From assembly GCF_000152965.1 (NCBI RefSeq), contig NZ_CH902583.1, positions 430,302 to 494,301 of the forward strand: 64,000 nt of DNA, given 5' to 3'. Origin of the DNA: Roseobacter sp. MED193. GTDB taxonomy: Bacteria; Pseudomonadota; Alphaproteobacteria; Rhodobacterales; Rhodobacteraceae. Below the pieces are notes generated by a model that did not search any database, was not told the DNA's origin, and saw nothing but the letters and a program-made list of their open reading frames with translations. The translations under genes were made by a program, and so were the position numbers. Each line of letters starts with the position of its first letter. Within the stretch, counting starts at the first letter, position 1. Shown here in pieces: positions 39,648 through 49,536 of this stretch.

Positions 39648-40433
39648 TTAGCCTCCGGGCGTCAGGAAAGAGCGATCAGTCTCACCAGTGATAAAGGTAA
39701 CGATTTCTTCGACATAAGCGCTCTCGGTCTCCTCCCCCAAACGGCGGGCCCGTTCCTGGAAAGTCCCTTCGCCCTGGGCCAGCATCTGAAAGGCCGCCCG
39801 CAAGGCAGTAATATCTGAGCGCGTGACTCCGCGGCGCTTGAGGCCCACAAGATTGAGACCATCCAAACCGCCACGCGGTGCCTGCACCAGGCCGTAAGGG
39901 ATCACATCATTGGTCACCATAGTGACAGCGCCAATAATGGCACCACGGCCGATGCGCACCCATTGATGAATGCCGGACAAGCCGCCAATAATCACATCGT
40001 CTTCCAGCACACAATGCCCGGCCACAGCAGCGGAGTTCACCACAATGACCCGATCGCCGATGATGGCATCATGGGCAATATGACAGCCCGCCATAAACAG
40101 CCCATCATCGCCAATTCGGGTGATACCGCCGCCCCCTTCGGTCCCGGCATTCACCGTGACATGTTCACGAATGCGGTTACGCTTGCCGATAACGGTACGG
40201 CTTTTTTCGCCCTGGAACTTCAAATCCTGTGGAATCTCGCCAAGAACAGCAAAAGAAAACACAACAGTGTCATCGCCAATTTCACAGTCGCCAGCCACGA
40301 CCACATGAGACTTCAGCGTGACCCGCTCCCCCAGTACCACTTCAGGGCCAATATGGCAGAAGGGGCCGATCTCGCAGCCCGCGCCGATTGTGGCGCCCTC
40401 TTCGATTACGGCACTGGGATGAATTTGGCTCAT
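39648..40433 (-). CDS. lpxA: Acyl-ACP--UDP-N-acetylglucosamine O-acyltransferase
   Basis: LpxA is the first enzyme of lipid A synthesis. The 261-residue protein has a left-handed parallel beta-helix of hexapeptide repeats (IHPSAVIEEGATIGAGC, VVLGERVTLKSHVVV), the catalytic histidine in GCHIAHDAIIGD, and a helical C-terminal domain. ATG 40433 follows AAGGA at nine bases; an upstream TTG start would overlap fabZ. It starts five bases after fabZ. Confidence 0.96.
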   Translation of the reverse strand: MSQIHPSAVIEEGATIGAGCEIGPFCHIGPEVVLGERVTLKSHVVVAGDCEIGDDTVVFSFAVLGEIPQDLKFQGEKSRTVIGKRNRIREHVTVNAGTEGGGGITRIGDDGLFMAGCHIAHDAIIGDRVIVVNSAAVAGHCVLEDDVIIGGLSGIHQWVRIGRGAIIGAVTMVTNDVIPYGLVQAPRGGLDGLNLVGLKRRGVTRSDITALRAAFQMLAQGEGTFQERARRLGEETESAYVEEIVTFITGETDRSFLTPGG

Positions 40434-40438
40434 CTTAT

Positions 40439-40903
40439 TCAATCCTTTTGCACATCCACCATGGCGGTGAACTCTGCTTCCGCCGCGGTTTCCCCCTCAA
40501 CCGTGGCAAGCCCTTTGAATTTGAAGACTTTGCCGCCAGGCTTGCCGCGCAGAATTTCAACCTTCATCTCCAGGACATCGCCAGGAATAACCTTGCGGCG
40601 GAATTTGCACTTGTCGATATTCATGAAGTAGATCAACAGGTCGCGGTCGACCATATCCAACGCAACCCCCAACATCACACCAGCGGTCTGAGCCATGGCC
40701 TCAACGATGGTAACCCCCGGCATGATTGGCGTGCCAGGAAAATGACCCTGAAAATGGGGCTCGTTCATGGTCACATTCTTGATGCCACGTGCTGAGTTGA
40801 TGCCATCAATGTCCACAACCTTATCAACCAAGAGAAACGGGTAGCGATGCGGCAGGATCCGCTGGATCAGGTGAATATCGGCGCTTTGCAGATCAGCGGT
40901 CAT
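40439..40903 (-). CDS. fabZ: 3-hydroxyacyl-ACP dehydratase FabZ
   Basis: FabZ dehydrates 3-hydroxyacyl-ACP in fatty acid elongation. The 154-residue hotdog protein has the catalytic histidine in [11 protein letters not shown] and glutamate in [15 protein letters not shown], with [10 protein letters not shown] before it. Its place between skp and lpxA links fatty acid supply with lipid A synthesis. Confidence 0.96.
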   Translation of the reverse strand: MTADLQSADIHLIQRILPHRYPFLLVDKVVDIDGINSARGIKNVTMNEPHFQGHFPGTPIMPGVTIVEAMAQTAGVMLGVALDMVDRDLLIYFMNIDKCKFRRKVIPGDVLEMKVEILRGKPGGKVFKFKGLATVEGETAAEAEFTAMVDVQKD

Positions 40904-40977
40904 GGCAAGTATCCTGTCTTTGATGTGTTTGAAACGTCCCTATCAACTAGGGCAATTTTGAGCAAGCTCGCGGCGCT

Positions 40978-41607
40978 CTATTGGTCCTCAGCCACCTCTG
41001 GCTGGCCAAGCCCATCTCCAAGAACCTTATCGATCCGGGAAATGGCAAGATCGGTAATATCCACAACATCGGCGCTTAAAAAAACGGTGGAATGGTCTAG
41101 GATCGCACCAGCGCCGGTTTCACGCATGATCCCCTCCAGCACTGGCAGCGAGGCGACAAAGAACTCATGGCGCGCGGTCTCTCCCATCTGGTTGATCTCG
41201 CGGAGCTTGTGATCCTGTGTACTGCGGGTTTCTTGCACCTTCCGGTCAAAGGCATCCGCGAGGGTACGAAAGGCCTCTGCCTCCATGGTGCTACGCCGCT
41301 GGGTCAGGTCTTGCTCCTCAGCGCGCAAATCGGCTTCGATATTGCGGTTCTCTGCTGTCAAAACAGCACCTTCTGCTTCGATTTCTCGGGCGACCCTCTT
41401 GCCAAACAGGCTTTCTGAGAACAGCCGGTCAGGCTGAATGGTCAGCAAACCGCTTTGGGGCGTTCCAAGCTGAACTTCGCGCCCCAGCTCGAACCCGCCA
41501 AGCGGCAGAGCCTGCTGCGCATGGGATGGCATCCCCCCTGACATCAGCGCAGTAAGCGCCAGCCCGAAGGCCAGCGCTTGGTATTTTCGAACAGGCAGAT
41601 ATGTCAT
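40978..41607 (-). CDS. OmpH/Skp-family periplasmic chaperone
   Basis: Skp-like chaperones hold unfolded outer-membrane proteins on their way to BamA. The protein has a Sec signal peptide (ALAFGLALTALMSGGMPSHAQ) then the OmpH core: an initial beta strand with the LLTIQPDRLFSES segment, long alpha-helical arms (ENRNIEADLRAEEQDLTQRR), and a closing strand GAILDHSTVFLSADVVDIT. ATG 41607 is used; TTG at 41622 is possible. It lies 19 bases after bamA, a conserved order. Confidence 0.9.
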   Translation of the reverse strand: MTYLPVRKYQALAFGLALTALMSGGMPSHAQQALPLGGFELGREVQLGTPQSGLLTIQPDRLFSESLFGKRVAREIEAEGAVLTAENRNIEADLRAEEQDLTQRRSTMEAEAFRTLADAFDRKVQETRSTQDHKLREINQMGETARHEFFVASLPVLEGIMRETGAGAILDHSTVFLSADVVDITDLAISRIDKVLGDGLGQPEVAEDQ

Positions 41608-41626
41608 CACATGCCCATTCAAGGCG

Positions 41627-44029
41627 TTAGAACCGCGCCTGCAGAGTTAGGTCGAAGCTCTGTTCTTGGTCAAAGTCTTCTTTCTTGAGCGCTTTGGAGA
41701 AGTTGAACCGCAGCGGACCCAGTCCGGTTGTCCACAAGATAGAAAACCCAACGACATGCCGGAAAGACCCATCGCGCCCAACAATGTTGGTACTGCCGGA
41801 GGTATCAACATCGTTGAGCCCCCAAAGATTGCCAACATCATAGAAAAGCGCCCCGCGCAGCCCCAGTTCTTCTGGAAGTCCCAGCGGGAACTCGGCATCA
41901 AACCGGGCTACGGCAAAAACGTTGCCGCCCAGGAAGTCATTATACGTCCCGCCATCAGCGCGCGCCGAAACGTCCCGAGGGCCAATCCCGCCCGGTTCAA
42001 AACCGCGCATAATAGCAGGAGACAGAACATATCGGTCCAACGACCGGCTGCTGTTATTGCCCATCCAGTGCAGAGCCCCGGTTTCCAAGGTGGCCCGTAG
42101 GGTCACCTCTTCGTTCAGGATCATTTTCTGAGCCACAAACTTTGTGCTGGTTTTCAGATACTCGTTATCACCACCAAGTCCGGCATAGTCTGCGCCGACT
42201 TCAAAAAGAAATCCTGCGTTGGGATCCAGTCCCGTCAACCGGCTATCATAGGTATACTTGAGCCCCACAATACTGCTGGACCGCTCCCCTTGTGCGATTT
42301 CGTTGACAACTGTGGGTGCCGCAGCTGGGTAAGTGCCCCCAGTAAAGGTCCCATCTGCCCGAGCAATCATCTCTGAGGTTTCCCAACGATAGCTCATCCG
42401 TAATGACGAACTCTCGCTCAGCTTGAACGAAAGCGCAGGGGAAAAGAACGCCCGCTTGGTATCATATTCAGAAAAACTAGAATCCGATTCCGCAAGCCCA
42501 AGGTCAAAACTGAAACGAAGATCCCGGCCTAAGAGATGCGGCTCCACAAAGCCCAGGATATATTCATCTGATTCAGTTGCGGTCGCGATGGAGAAGGACA
42601 GACGTTGCCCACGGCCCAAAAAGTTGTTCTCTGTCAGGCCAACTGCAATGCCTAAACCATCGTTCACAGAATAAGACCCGCCAAGGCTCAAAGAGCCCGT
42701 TGGCTGCTCGGCGACATCAACATCAACAACGACCTGCTCCGGAGAGCTGCCTTCGCGCACATCGACGTCGGATTCAGAGAAGAACCCAAGCGCCCGAATG
42801 CGTTCCGCGGTGCGCCGAATTTCACGCGGATTGAACGGATCACCCTCTACGGTGCGGAACTGCTGACGAATGACCCGATCCAAAGTCGTGGTATTGCCTT
42901 CGATATCGATACGCTCAACAAAGACCCGCGGCCCGCGGGTAAGGGTATATTCCACATCAAGGGTCAGATCGCGGTCATTGCGCGTCACCCGAGGTTCGAT
43001 ACGCAGGAAATCAATCCCCAGACGCAGCGCCAGATTTTCAAGCCGCTCAATCTCTCTCTCGACGATCGTTGGCGAATAGATGATGCCCGGTTTGGATTTA
43101 AGCGCGGCCCGGAATTCATCCGCATCGGCCTCAGGCACATCACTGGTCACCGTGATATCGCCAAAGGAGAACTGCTGCCCCTCAGAGACATCAACAACCA
43201 GGAACACGGCATCGCGCTCACGGGTGACTTCTGCATTGGCACTATTGACCCGGAAATCGACATAGCCGCGCGACAGGTAGAAATCACGCAGGACTTGTTT
43301 GTCAAAATCGATCCGATCTTCGATCAACGTGTCCTTGTTGATAAAGGCGCGCAGGAAACCGGCCTGTTTGGTTTCCAGAACCCGCCGCAGCCTGCGATCA
43401 GAATAGACCTGGTTGCCAAGGAAGGAAACGCGTTCAACCTCTGTAGTGTCGCCTTCGGAGATCTCGAACACCAGATCCACCCGGTTATCGCTGCGGCGAA
43501 TGATCCGTGGGGTCACACGCGAGGCAAGCCGCCCCTGCACACCGTAGGCTTCTGCAATTGCGGCAGCGTCCTGTTCTGCGACGGCAGGATCGAACACACG
43601 GCGCGGGGATGATTCGATGATCTCAGAGAGATTCTCATCCTTGATCCGGCGGTTGCCTTCGAAATTGATCTTATTGATAGTCGGGAACTCGGTCACTTTG
43701 ATGACCAGAGTATTCCCCTTGGGAACCAGCTCGACGCTTTCGAAAACGCCACTGTCGAGAATATTCTGATAGGCGTCGTTCAGCTTACCGGCAGAGACGG
43801 TCTTGCCGCGCTCGATACCAGTATAGGCAACAATAGTAGAGCTTTGGATACGCTGGTTACCCTCGACCTGAACATTGTTGAACCGGTAGTTTTGCGCTTC
43901 GGCAAAGTTGGGTGACAGCCCAAGCCCGAAGGTAACGGTTAGGGCGATAACAGATACACCCCGATACAAAATATTGGTACGCTTCACGCGCTTACCGCAG
44001 GATATGCCCACGTTCTTGCCCCAGACCAT
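41627..44029 (-). CDS. bamA: Outer-membrane assembly factor BamA
   Basis: BamA inserts beta-barrel proteins into the outer membrane. The 800-residue protein has an uncleaved-looking basic start, a signal region ending AEAQ, five POTRA domains (about 45-440, beginning YRFNNVQVEGNQRI), and a 16-strand Omp85 barrel with the conserved VRGF-equivalent MRGFEPGGIGPRD and a C-terminal phenylalanine (LTLQARF). It is followed closely by skp. A small gene with its own terminator separates it from rseP, so it likely has a separate promoter. Confidence 0.96.
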   Translation of the reverse strand: MVWGKNVGISCGKRVKRTNILYRGVSVIALTVTFGLGLSPNFAEAQNYRFNNVQVEGNQRIQSSTIVAYTGIERGKTVSAGKLNDAYQNILDSGVFESVELVPKGNTLVIKVTEFPTINKINFEGNRRIKDENLSEIIESSPRRVFDPAVAEQDAAAIAEAYGVQGRLASRVTPRIIRRSDNRVDLVFEISEGDTTEVERVSFLGNQVYSDRRLRRVLETKQAGFLRAFINKDTLIEDRIDFDKQVLRDFYLSRGYVDFRVNSANAEVTRERDAVFLVVDVSEGQQFSFGDITVTSDVPEADADEFRAALKSKPGIIYSPTIVEREIERLENLALRLGIDFLRIEPRVTRNDRDLTLDVEYTLTRGPRVFVERIDIEGNTTTLDRVIRQQFRTVEGDPFNPREIRRTAERIRALGFFSESDVDVREGSSPEQVVVDVDVAEQPTGSLSLGGSYSVNDGLGIAVGLTENNFLGRGQRLSFSIATATESDEYILGFVEPHLLGRDLRFSFDLGLAESDSSFSEYDTKRAFFSPALSFKLSESSSLRMSYRWETSEMIARADGTFTGGTYPAAAPTVVNEIAQGERSSSIVGLKYTYDSRLTGLDPNAGFLFEVGADYAGLGGDNEYLKTSTKFVAQKMILNEEVTLRATLETGALHWMGNNSSRSLDRYVLSPAIMRGFEPGGIGPRDVSARADGGTYNDFLGGNVFAVARFDAEFPLGLPEELGLRGALFYDVGNLWGLNDVDTSGSTNIVGRDGSFRHVVGFSILWTTGLGPLRFNFSKALKKEDFDQEQSFDLTLQARF

Positions 44030-44101
44030 CAGTATTTACCCGAAATTAATAGCAGCTTAACACTGTGCGTACCGGGTTTGGGAGCGGTTGTCAAAACCAA
44101 G

Positions 44102-44131
44102 AAAAAAACACGCGAGCAGGAACCCGCGCGT
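44102..44131 (-). terminator. Terminator of the 45-residue membrane protein gene
   Basis: On the minus strand ACGCG...CGCGT arms (44131-44127 and 44114-44110, with an inner GG/CC pair) are followed by GTTTTTTTC (44109-44102). It lies 35 bases after the small gene stop and before bamA. Confidence 0.7.
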
Positions 44132-44165
44132 TGACTGGCTGAGAAAATTCAAACTTATGATGATA

Positions 44166-44303
44166 TTACAAAGCGGCCAGCCAACTGCCAGCGCAGAGGG
44201 ACAACAGGATGAAGGTTGCAGAGAGCGCCCGATCCCAATTCAGACGCAATAATAGAGCAAGTCCATTTTCAGTTTCAGCCGGTTTTAACATCTGGCTTTG
44301 CAT
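44166..44303 (-). CDS. Small membrane protein, 45 residues
   Basis: This short frame starts MQSQMLKPAETENGLALLL and ends with a hydrophobic segment LSATFILLSLCAGSWLAAL (about 27-45) that looks like a C-terminal membrane anchor. A GGGGGAA site lies seven bases before the ATG, and a terminator lies just downstream. It occupies the conserved gap between rseP and bamA. I do not know a function; the neighbours suggest an envelope role. The rest of the 487-base gap (44304-44516) holds GC palindromes near 44345-44365 and 44463-44476 and nothing else seen. Confidence 0.65.
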   Translation of the reverse strand: MQSQMLKPAETENGLALLLRLNWDRALSATFILLSLCAGSWLAAL

Positions 44304-44516
44304 GACAAGTTCCCCCAAGGACAGGCTCAGGTTCTGACGTGCTCCCTGGGGCCCCTATAGGGCCTTTCACCAGGTCTGGTCGGTCAAACCCTGCGCGTTA
44401 ATGCAGATTACCAAATCACTAATCCAAGAATGTGGCATGAGTTTGGCACGGCCCGAATGAGGAAGGGGCGCCCCTCTTTGATCTCACCGCATCATTAGGA
44501 GGGACTGAGCCCCCTG

Positions 44517-45866
44517 TCAGCAGAAGATGTCGTTGCTCAGCGCAAAGACCATCAATGACAGGATCATCGCAATGCCCACGGTCATCAAGATCTGCATGGC
44601 ACGGTCACTGGGCGGGCGCCCCACCACGGCCTCATAGGCGTAAAAAACCAGATGGCCCCCATCCAGGGCTGGGATTGGAAACAGGTTGAGCAGTCCAACA
44701 GCCGTCGACAGAACCGCAATAAACCGGATGAAACTGGCCGCACCCTGGCTTGCTGTATCACTAGAGGCTTTGGCGATACCAATAGGACCAGACAGGTTAC
44801 AGGTGCTGATCGCGCCAGTAATGATATGACCAAGCCCCGAAATAGAAGAGTGGACGACAGTCCAGACCTGGCCGACGCCTGTCGAAAGCGCCCGGCCAAT
44901 GGAGGTTGGTACGGTCTCATATTCAATAAGGTTGCCGCCGCCAATGCCGATCAGCCAACGACTGGTGAACCCTCCATCCGCTGTGGGCAGGTCCATTTGG
45001 CGCGGCGACAGCGACATTTCCAGCGTTGCTCCCTCGCGCGAGATCTCTAGAGACAGCTCCGACCCTTTTGTTTCTGCGACCTTATCGACCAGTTGACCGA
45101 AGGCAAAGACCGGCTCGCCGTCCACCGCAGTGATGAAATCTCCCGCTTGCAGCCCCGCATCCGCAGCAGCACTGCGTGGCGTCACAGACGCGACATAGGC
45201 TGGAGCAAAATGGGTGTCCGTGAGGCTAAGTTCCATCCCATCGCGGCGGACCAGATAGTCCAGACTTGGAGTGAGCGGCAATGCATCACGAAATTCAGTC
45301 CAAGCCACTGTGTCGCTCAGCGCAGGAACAGGTTTGCCACCAACCTCCAACAACTCATCTCCTGAGCGCAGCGTGTTTTCAACGCCCGGAACAGGTACCA
45401 AAGCCCCAACAGTCAAAGGGTCGCGCACCATTCCAAAATAGAGTGACAGGGAGGCAAAAACGGCGATCGACATGACAAAGTTGAACACAGGCCCCGCGAC
45501 AACGGTAGCGGCACGCGCCCAAAGCGGCGCCCCATGCATCGTACGCCGCAGCTGCACCGGATCGGCCGCTGCTGCCTTGATCACGTCTGAATCCTTGCCA
45601 GAGGCCGCATCCGCATCCCCCAGAAACTTCACATACCCCCCAAACGGCAAGGCTGCGATTTGCCATTTAGTGCCGCGCTTGTCTTGGCGGCTCCACAGCA
45701 CTGGACCAAAGCCGAGCGAAAAAACTTCGGCATGAATGCCGGACCATCGCCCGACGATATAGTGGCCATATTCATGCACCGCCACAATCACCGAAAGCGC
45801 TACAACAAAACTGACAACAGTATAAAAAAGCCCGCTCAGCTGCGGGAGAAGTGCGATTAGGTCCAA
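44517..45866 (-). CDS. rseP: RIP metalloprotease RseP
   Basis: RseP is an intramembrane zinc protease that cleaves anti-sigma factors and signal-peptide remnants. The 449-residue protein has HEYGH near residue 31 in the first span, a PDZ-like region (GLQAGDFITAVDGEPV, about 235-255) and the second metal-ligand site in FPIPALDGGHLVF. It starts four bases after dxr's stop, in the usual order dxr-rseP-bamA. Confidence 0.95.
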   Translation of the reverse strand: MDLIALLPQLSGLFYTVVSFVVALSVIVAVHEYGHYIVGRWSGIHAEVFSLGFGPVLWSRQDKRGTKWQIAALPFGGYVKFLGDADAASGKDSDVIKAAAADPVQLRRTMHGAPLWARAATVVAGPVFNFVMSIAVFASLSLYFGMVRDPLTVGALVPVPGVENTLRSGDELLEVGGKPVPALSDTVAWTEFRDALPLTPSLDYLVRRDGMELSLTDTHFAPAYVASVTPRSAAADAGLQAGDFITAVDGEPVFAFGQLVDKVAETKGSELSLEISREGATLEMSLSPRQMDLPTADGGFTSRWLIGIGGGNLIEYETVPTSIGRALSTGVGQVWTVVHSSISGLGHIITGAISTCNLSGPIGIAKASSDTASQGAASFIRFIAVLSTAVGLLNLFPIPALDGGHLVFYAYEAVVGRPPSDRAMQILMTVGIAMILSLMVFALSNDIFC

Positions 45867-45870
45867 AACT

Positions 45871-47043
45871 TTACCCTATGCTTTGAGCTGCAGCCACATC
45901 AGCCGCCTTGCGGGCGATGTGGTCAATCTGAGTGACACTATCAAGGGTCATTGCGGAATCAATGAGGCTGCTTTGCGTCTCAATTTGTTCCAAAACCCGG
46001 GCGGTGATCTCCGCCATGTCAGTAAACCGGATGCTTCCGGCAATGAAATGGTCCAATGCGCGTTCCTTTGCAGCATTGAACACGGCGCCCATCAGGCCGC
46101 GGCGCTGCATGACGTCGCGGGCCTGCGCCAGTGCCGGGTAGCGTGCCAGATCGGGCTGGCGAAAGTTCAGCTGGCCGATGGCCGCCAGATCCAGCCGTGC
46201 AACTGGCAGGTCGCGGCGCTCGGGCCAGTGTAGCGCATAGCCAATGGCATGGCGCATATCCGGGGCCCCGAGATGGGCCATCAAGGCGCCATCGCGAAAG
46301 CCCACCAGTGCATGCACCAGAGATTCAGGATGAACCAACACTTCGATCTGCTCCGGTTCCACGCCAAAGTATTCCCGTGTTTCAATGACTTCCAGCGCTT
46401 TGTTGAACATAGACGCGCTATCAATGGTGATCCGTTGCCCCATGTCCCAATTGGGATGCGATGAGGCCTGCGCCAGCGTGGCCTGCTTCAGGTCTTCCAA
46501 AGGCCAGTCCCGAAATGCCCCACCAGAGGCGGTTATGACAATGCGCTCCACCGCCGAGATGTCTTCGCCCACAAGCCCCTGAAACACAGCCGAATGCTCG
46601 CTGTCCACGGGCAGCAGGCGCGCACCATATTGTTTGGCCGTTTCCAGCAACAGCTCACCCGCGCAGACCAGGGATTCCTTATTAGCCAGCGCCAGCGTAG
46701 TGCCATGCTCCAGCGCCTTGAGCCCCGGTGCCAGGCCCGCAACCCCGACAATAGCTGACATAATCCAGTCCGCAGGGCGCGTTGCAGCCTCGATCAAGGC
46801 CGCCTGCCCGGCCGCCGCCTCAACCCCGCTGCCGGCAAGAGCCTCCTGCAAAGCAGGGAGCTGATCCTCATAGGCGGTAACTGCCAGCTCTGCACCCAGG
46901 GTAATGGCATCTGCGGACAGTTGGGCAATGTTGCGCCCCCCTGTCAGTGCCACCACTTCATAGGCTGAAGGCGCGCGTTTGATGAGGTCAATAGTGCTTT
47001 GACCAATTGAGCCCGTGGCCCCAAATATAGAAATTTTCCGCAT
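45871..47043 (-). CDS. dxr: 1-deoxy-D-xylulose 5-phosphate reductoisomerase
   Basis: Dxr makes MEP in the non-mevalonate isoprenoid pathway. The 390-residue protein begins with the NADPH loop ISIFGATGSIGQST, has ALANKESLV, the metal/substrate residues in PVDSEHSAVFQ, the flexible loop TASGGAFRDWP and the SHPNWDMGQRITIDSASMFNKALE segment (partly quoted). It lies 15 bases after cdsA. It works with uppS, which uses the resulting isoprenoids. Confidence 0.97.
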   Translation of the reverse strand: MRKISIFGATGSIGQSTIDLIKRAPSAYEVVALTGGRNIAQLSADAITLGAELAVTAYEDQLPALQEALAGSGVEAAAGQAALIEAATRPADWIMSAIVGVAGLAPGLKALEHGTTLALANKESLVCAGELLLETAKQYGARLLPVDSEHSAVFQGLVGEDISAVERIVITASGGAFRDWPLEDLKQATLAQASSHPNWDMGQRITIDSASMFNKALEVIETREYFGVEPEQIEVLVHPESLVHALVGFRDGALMAHLGAPDMRHAIGYALHWPERRDLPVARLDLAAIGQLNFRQPDLARYPALAQARDVMQRRGLMGAVFNAAKERALDHFIAGSIRFTDMAEITARVLEQIETQSSLIDSAMTLDSVTQIDHIARKAADVAAAQSIG

Positions 47044-47058
47044 CTGCTGGCTCTCAGA

Positions 47059-47859
47059 CTATCCCAGGAAGGTGTAGAGAAACAGGAACATCGCAGCAGC
47101 GCCCAACATCCCGTCAAAGCGATCCAACAAGCCACCATGCCCAGGAATAAGCCCGCTGGAATCCTTAACCCCAGTCTGGCGCTTCAAAGCGCTTTCCGCC
47201 ACATCCCCCGCCTGACTGGCCATCGAAACCAGTACCGAGGCCAAGACCATAGCAAATCCCATATCGAATAGGGGTGCCGCCCCAGCGCCAACCAGCGCAG
47301 CGGCAATCCAGCCCGCAGAGGTGCCGGACCAAGTCTTTTTCGGGCTGATGCGCGGCCAGAGCTTTGGCCCTCCGATGGTTTTTCCTGCGAAATATCCGGC
47401 CACATCGGTCGCAACCACAACAACGGCCAACCAGATCAGCCAATCCGCCCCCAAGGAAAGCCGCATCCAGACGAAACTATAACCAGCAAGTCCAACCCAA
47501 AGCGCAAAGAAAGCAAACCGCAGCTTGGCGGGTTTGGAAACAAAAACCCACCCTTGTACAACCGGCACCAGCAGCAGGATTACACCCAGCCAAGTCGGCA
47601 GAAAAGTGGCAACAAAAACGGCGCCAGCTGTCGCGAACCCCAGTTGGAGCGCTGTGTCAGGTCGACGGGGTGCCAACATCTGGCTCAACTCCCAGACCAT
47701 GCCGCCACAGCACAGAGCAATCACCAGAGTAAAGACCAGCCCTCCGGCCCAGATCGCCCCAAGTCCCACTGCAACCATAACCAAAGCCGATATGATGCGG
47801 GGCATCAGATCTCCCCAGCGGCCCTTGGTGCCTGGCTCATTTGCATGTGGTGACGTCAT
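47059..47859 (-). CDS. cdsA: Phosphatidate cytidylyltransferase
   Basis: CdsA makes CDP-diacylglycerol, the precursor of all phospholipids. The 266-residue integral membrane protein has about seven spans and the C-terminal signature KDSSGLIPGHGGLLDRFD. Its ATG overlaps the uppS stop by four bases. The product supplies phosphatidylserine for Psd elsewhere in the window. Confidence 0.95.
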   Translation of the reverse strand: MTSPHANEPGTKGRWGDLMPRIISALVMVAVGLGAIWAGGLVFTLVIALCCGGMVWELSQMLAPRRPDTALQLGFATAGAVFVATFLPTWLGVILLLVPVVQGWVFVSKPAKLRFAFFALWVGLAGYSFVWMRLSLGADWLIWLAVVVVATDVAGYFAGKTIGGPKLWPRISPKKTWSGTSAGWIAAALVGAGAAPLFDMGFAMVLASVLVSMASQAGDVAESALKRQTGVKDSSGLIPGHGGLLDRFDGMLGAAAMFLFLYTFLG

Positions 47860-48614
47860 GGCGAAACCGCGCCAAAGCGGCGCTCTCGAGCACCAAATTT
47901 AAGACACAGGCGGCCCAGTTCCTCAGCGGTAAAATCAGGCCAGAGCGTATCGATAAACTCATATTCCGCATAGGCCGACTGCCAGAGCAGAAAATTGGAA
48001 ATCCGTGCTTCACCGCTGGTGCGGATCACCAGATCAGGGTCAGGCAACACATGTGTGTCCAGATAGCGCGGCAAAGTCTCTTCGTTGACATCTTCGGGAC
48101 GCAGCTGTCCAGAGGCGACATCCTGAGCCAGTCGTTTGGTGGCACGGGCAACCTCATCACGACCGCCATAGTTAAGAGCAATGGTCAAGTGGATGCCGTC
48201 GTTGCCCTTGGTTTCATGCTCCAGCTCATCCATCAGTTGGACCAGCTTTGCATCCAGACGCAGACGATCGCCAATAAAGCGCACCCGCACATTCTGCGCC
48301 GCTAGGGCCTTCATTTCTTTGGAAATGTAGCGGCGAAACAGGCTCATCAACCCAGAAATCTCAACCTGGGTCCGCTTCCAATTCTCGGTAGAGAAGGCAA
48401 AGATGGTCAGATACTTGACCCCAAAACGTGGGCAGCATTCAACCACTTCGCGCACGCGGCGCGCACCGGCATGATGGCCAAACAGGCGAGGCCTGCCCCG
48501 CGCCTGAGCCCAACGGCCATTGCCATCCATGATTATAGCAACGTGCCGCGGGCCTGAAGAGACCTGCTCTTCTGGGGCGCCACAGTCAGTATTGGTATTG
48601 GGATCAGAAGGCAT
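47856..48614 (-). CDS. uppS: Undecaprenyl diphosphate synthase (isoprenyl transferase)
   Basis: UppS extends farnesyl diphosphate to undecaprenyl diphosphate, the carrier for cell-wall and O-antigen units. The 252-residue protein has the catalytic IIMDGNGRWA, the FAFSTENW segment and the C-terminal DLVIRTSGEARISNFLLWQ (partly). It starts eight bases after frr. Confidence 0.96.
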   Translation of the reverse strand: MPSDPNTNTDCGAPEEQVSSGPRHVAIIMDGNGRWAQARGRPRLFGHHAGARRVREVVECCPRFGVKYLTIFAFSTENWKRTQVEISGLMSLFRRYISKEMKALAAQNVRVRFIGDRLRLDAKLVQLMDELEHETKGNDGIHLTIALNYGGRDEVARATKRLAQDVASGQLRPEDVNEETLPRYLDTHVLPDPDLVIRTSGEARISNFLLWQSAYAEYEFIDTLWPDFTAEELGRLCLKFGARERRFGAVSP

Positions 48615-48622
48615 ATAGCGGA

Positions 48623-49186
48623 TCAGACCTGCATGATTTCTGCCTGCTTGTGCTCAAGCGCATCATCAACAGACTTGATCATCGCATCCGTTAGATCCTG
48701 CACTTCAGACTCCCAGAACTTCTGGTCGTCTTCGGACATACCGTCGGACTTAGCCTTTTTGATCTGATCCATACCGTCGCGGCGCACATTGCGGATTGAG
48801 ACCCGGCAATGTTCAGCATATTGGCCCGCAACCTTACCCAGCTCGCGACGGCGCTCTTCGTTAAGTTCGGGAATAGGCAGCATGATGATGGTACCGTTGA
48901 GCTGCGGGTTAATACCCAGGCCAGAATTACGGATAGCCTTTTCCACCGGCCCCACCAGGCCCTTATCCCAGACATTGATGGTCACCATACGTGGTTCTGG
49001 CACGTTCACTGTGCCAACCTGGTTGATCGGCGTCATCGAGCCATAGGCCTCAACCATCACCGGTTCCAGCATGGCGCCCGATGCGCGACCGGTGCGCAAA
49101 GAGGCAAATTCAGTTTTTAGATTCGCCATCGCGCCATCCATGCGGCGTTTCAGATCGTCGGTATCCAGTTCGAAATCGTCAGACAT
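48623..49186 (-). CDS. frr: Ribosome-recycling factor
   Basis: RRF splits post-termination ribosomes with EF-G. The 187-residue protein has the three-helix bundle core with [20 protein letters not shown] at about 16-35 and [13 protein letters not shown] near 110. It heads the frr-uppS-cdsA-dxr-rseP run and probably has its promoter in the 350-base gap upstream. Confidence 0.97.
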   Translation of the reverse strand: MSDDFELDTDDLKRRMDGAMANLKTEFASLRTGRASGAMLEPVMVEAYGSMTPINQVGTVNVPEPRMVTINVWDKGLVGPVEKAIRNSGLGINPQLNGTIIMLPIPELNEERRRELGKVAGQYAEHCRVSIRNVRRDGMDQIKKAKSDGMSEDDQKFWESEVQDLTDAMIKSVDDALEHKQAEIMQV

Positions 49187-49536
49187 TCTACTCTCTCCCC
49201 TGACTTGAGGCAGTGTTTTATCTGCTCATAAGCCATTGGTCCGTCATTGTATAGCGATCATAAGAGGGATTTCGCCCTTCATGGCTGGGCACAGGAGGTC
49301 GGTGCAGCTGCCGATTGCGCCGAGCACTGAAACGAAATTGCGCGCGATGGCGGGCCATCACGCGCAGATATGATATTGGGGTCCAGGGGGGACCATGGCA
49401 CCCCCGAGGTAGAAAAATTCTCCCGGTTTTCACATCCTGTGAACGATGCCTAGCCCGTCTTTAAGCCATCAAGGTATCAGCAATATGACAGCGCAAAACT
49501 CGTTTTTAGAGCGGAAAACCTGCAAGCCCTCAGGGT
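49187..49536. other. 350-base gap between pyrH and frr
   Basis: I see no gene. A frame of 71 codons (49218-49433, minus) has no recognisable features. The region should hold the frr promoter. A CAGGG-CTAAA-CCCTG stem overlaps the pyrH stop but lacks a proper U-run. Confidence 0.4.

Noticed and set aside
49218-49433. A 71-codon minus-strand frame between pyrH and frr
   Set aside because: No ribosome-binding site of note, odd composition and no hydrophobic or domain pattern.
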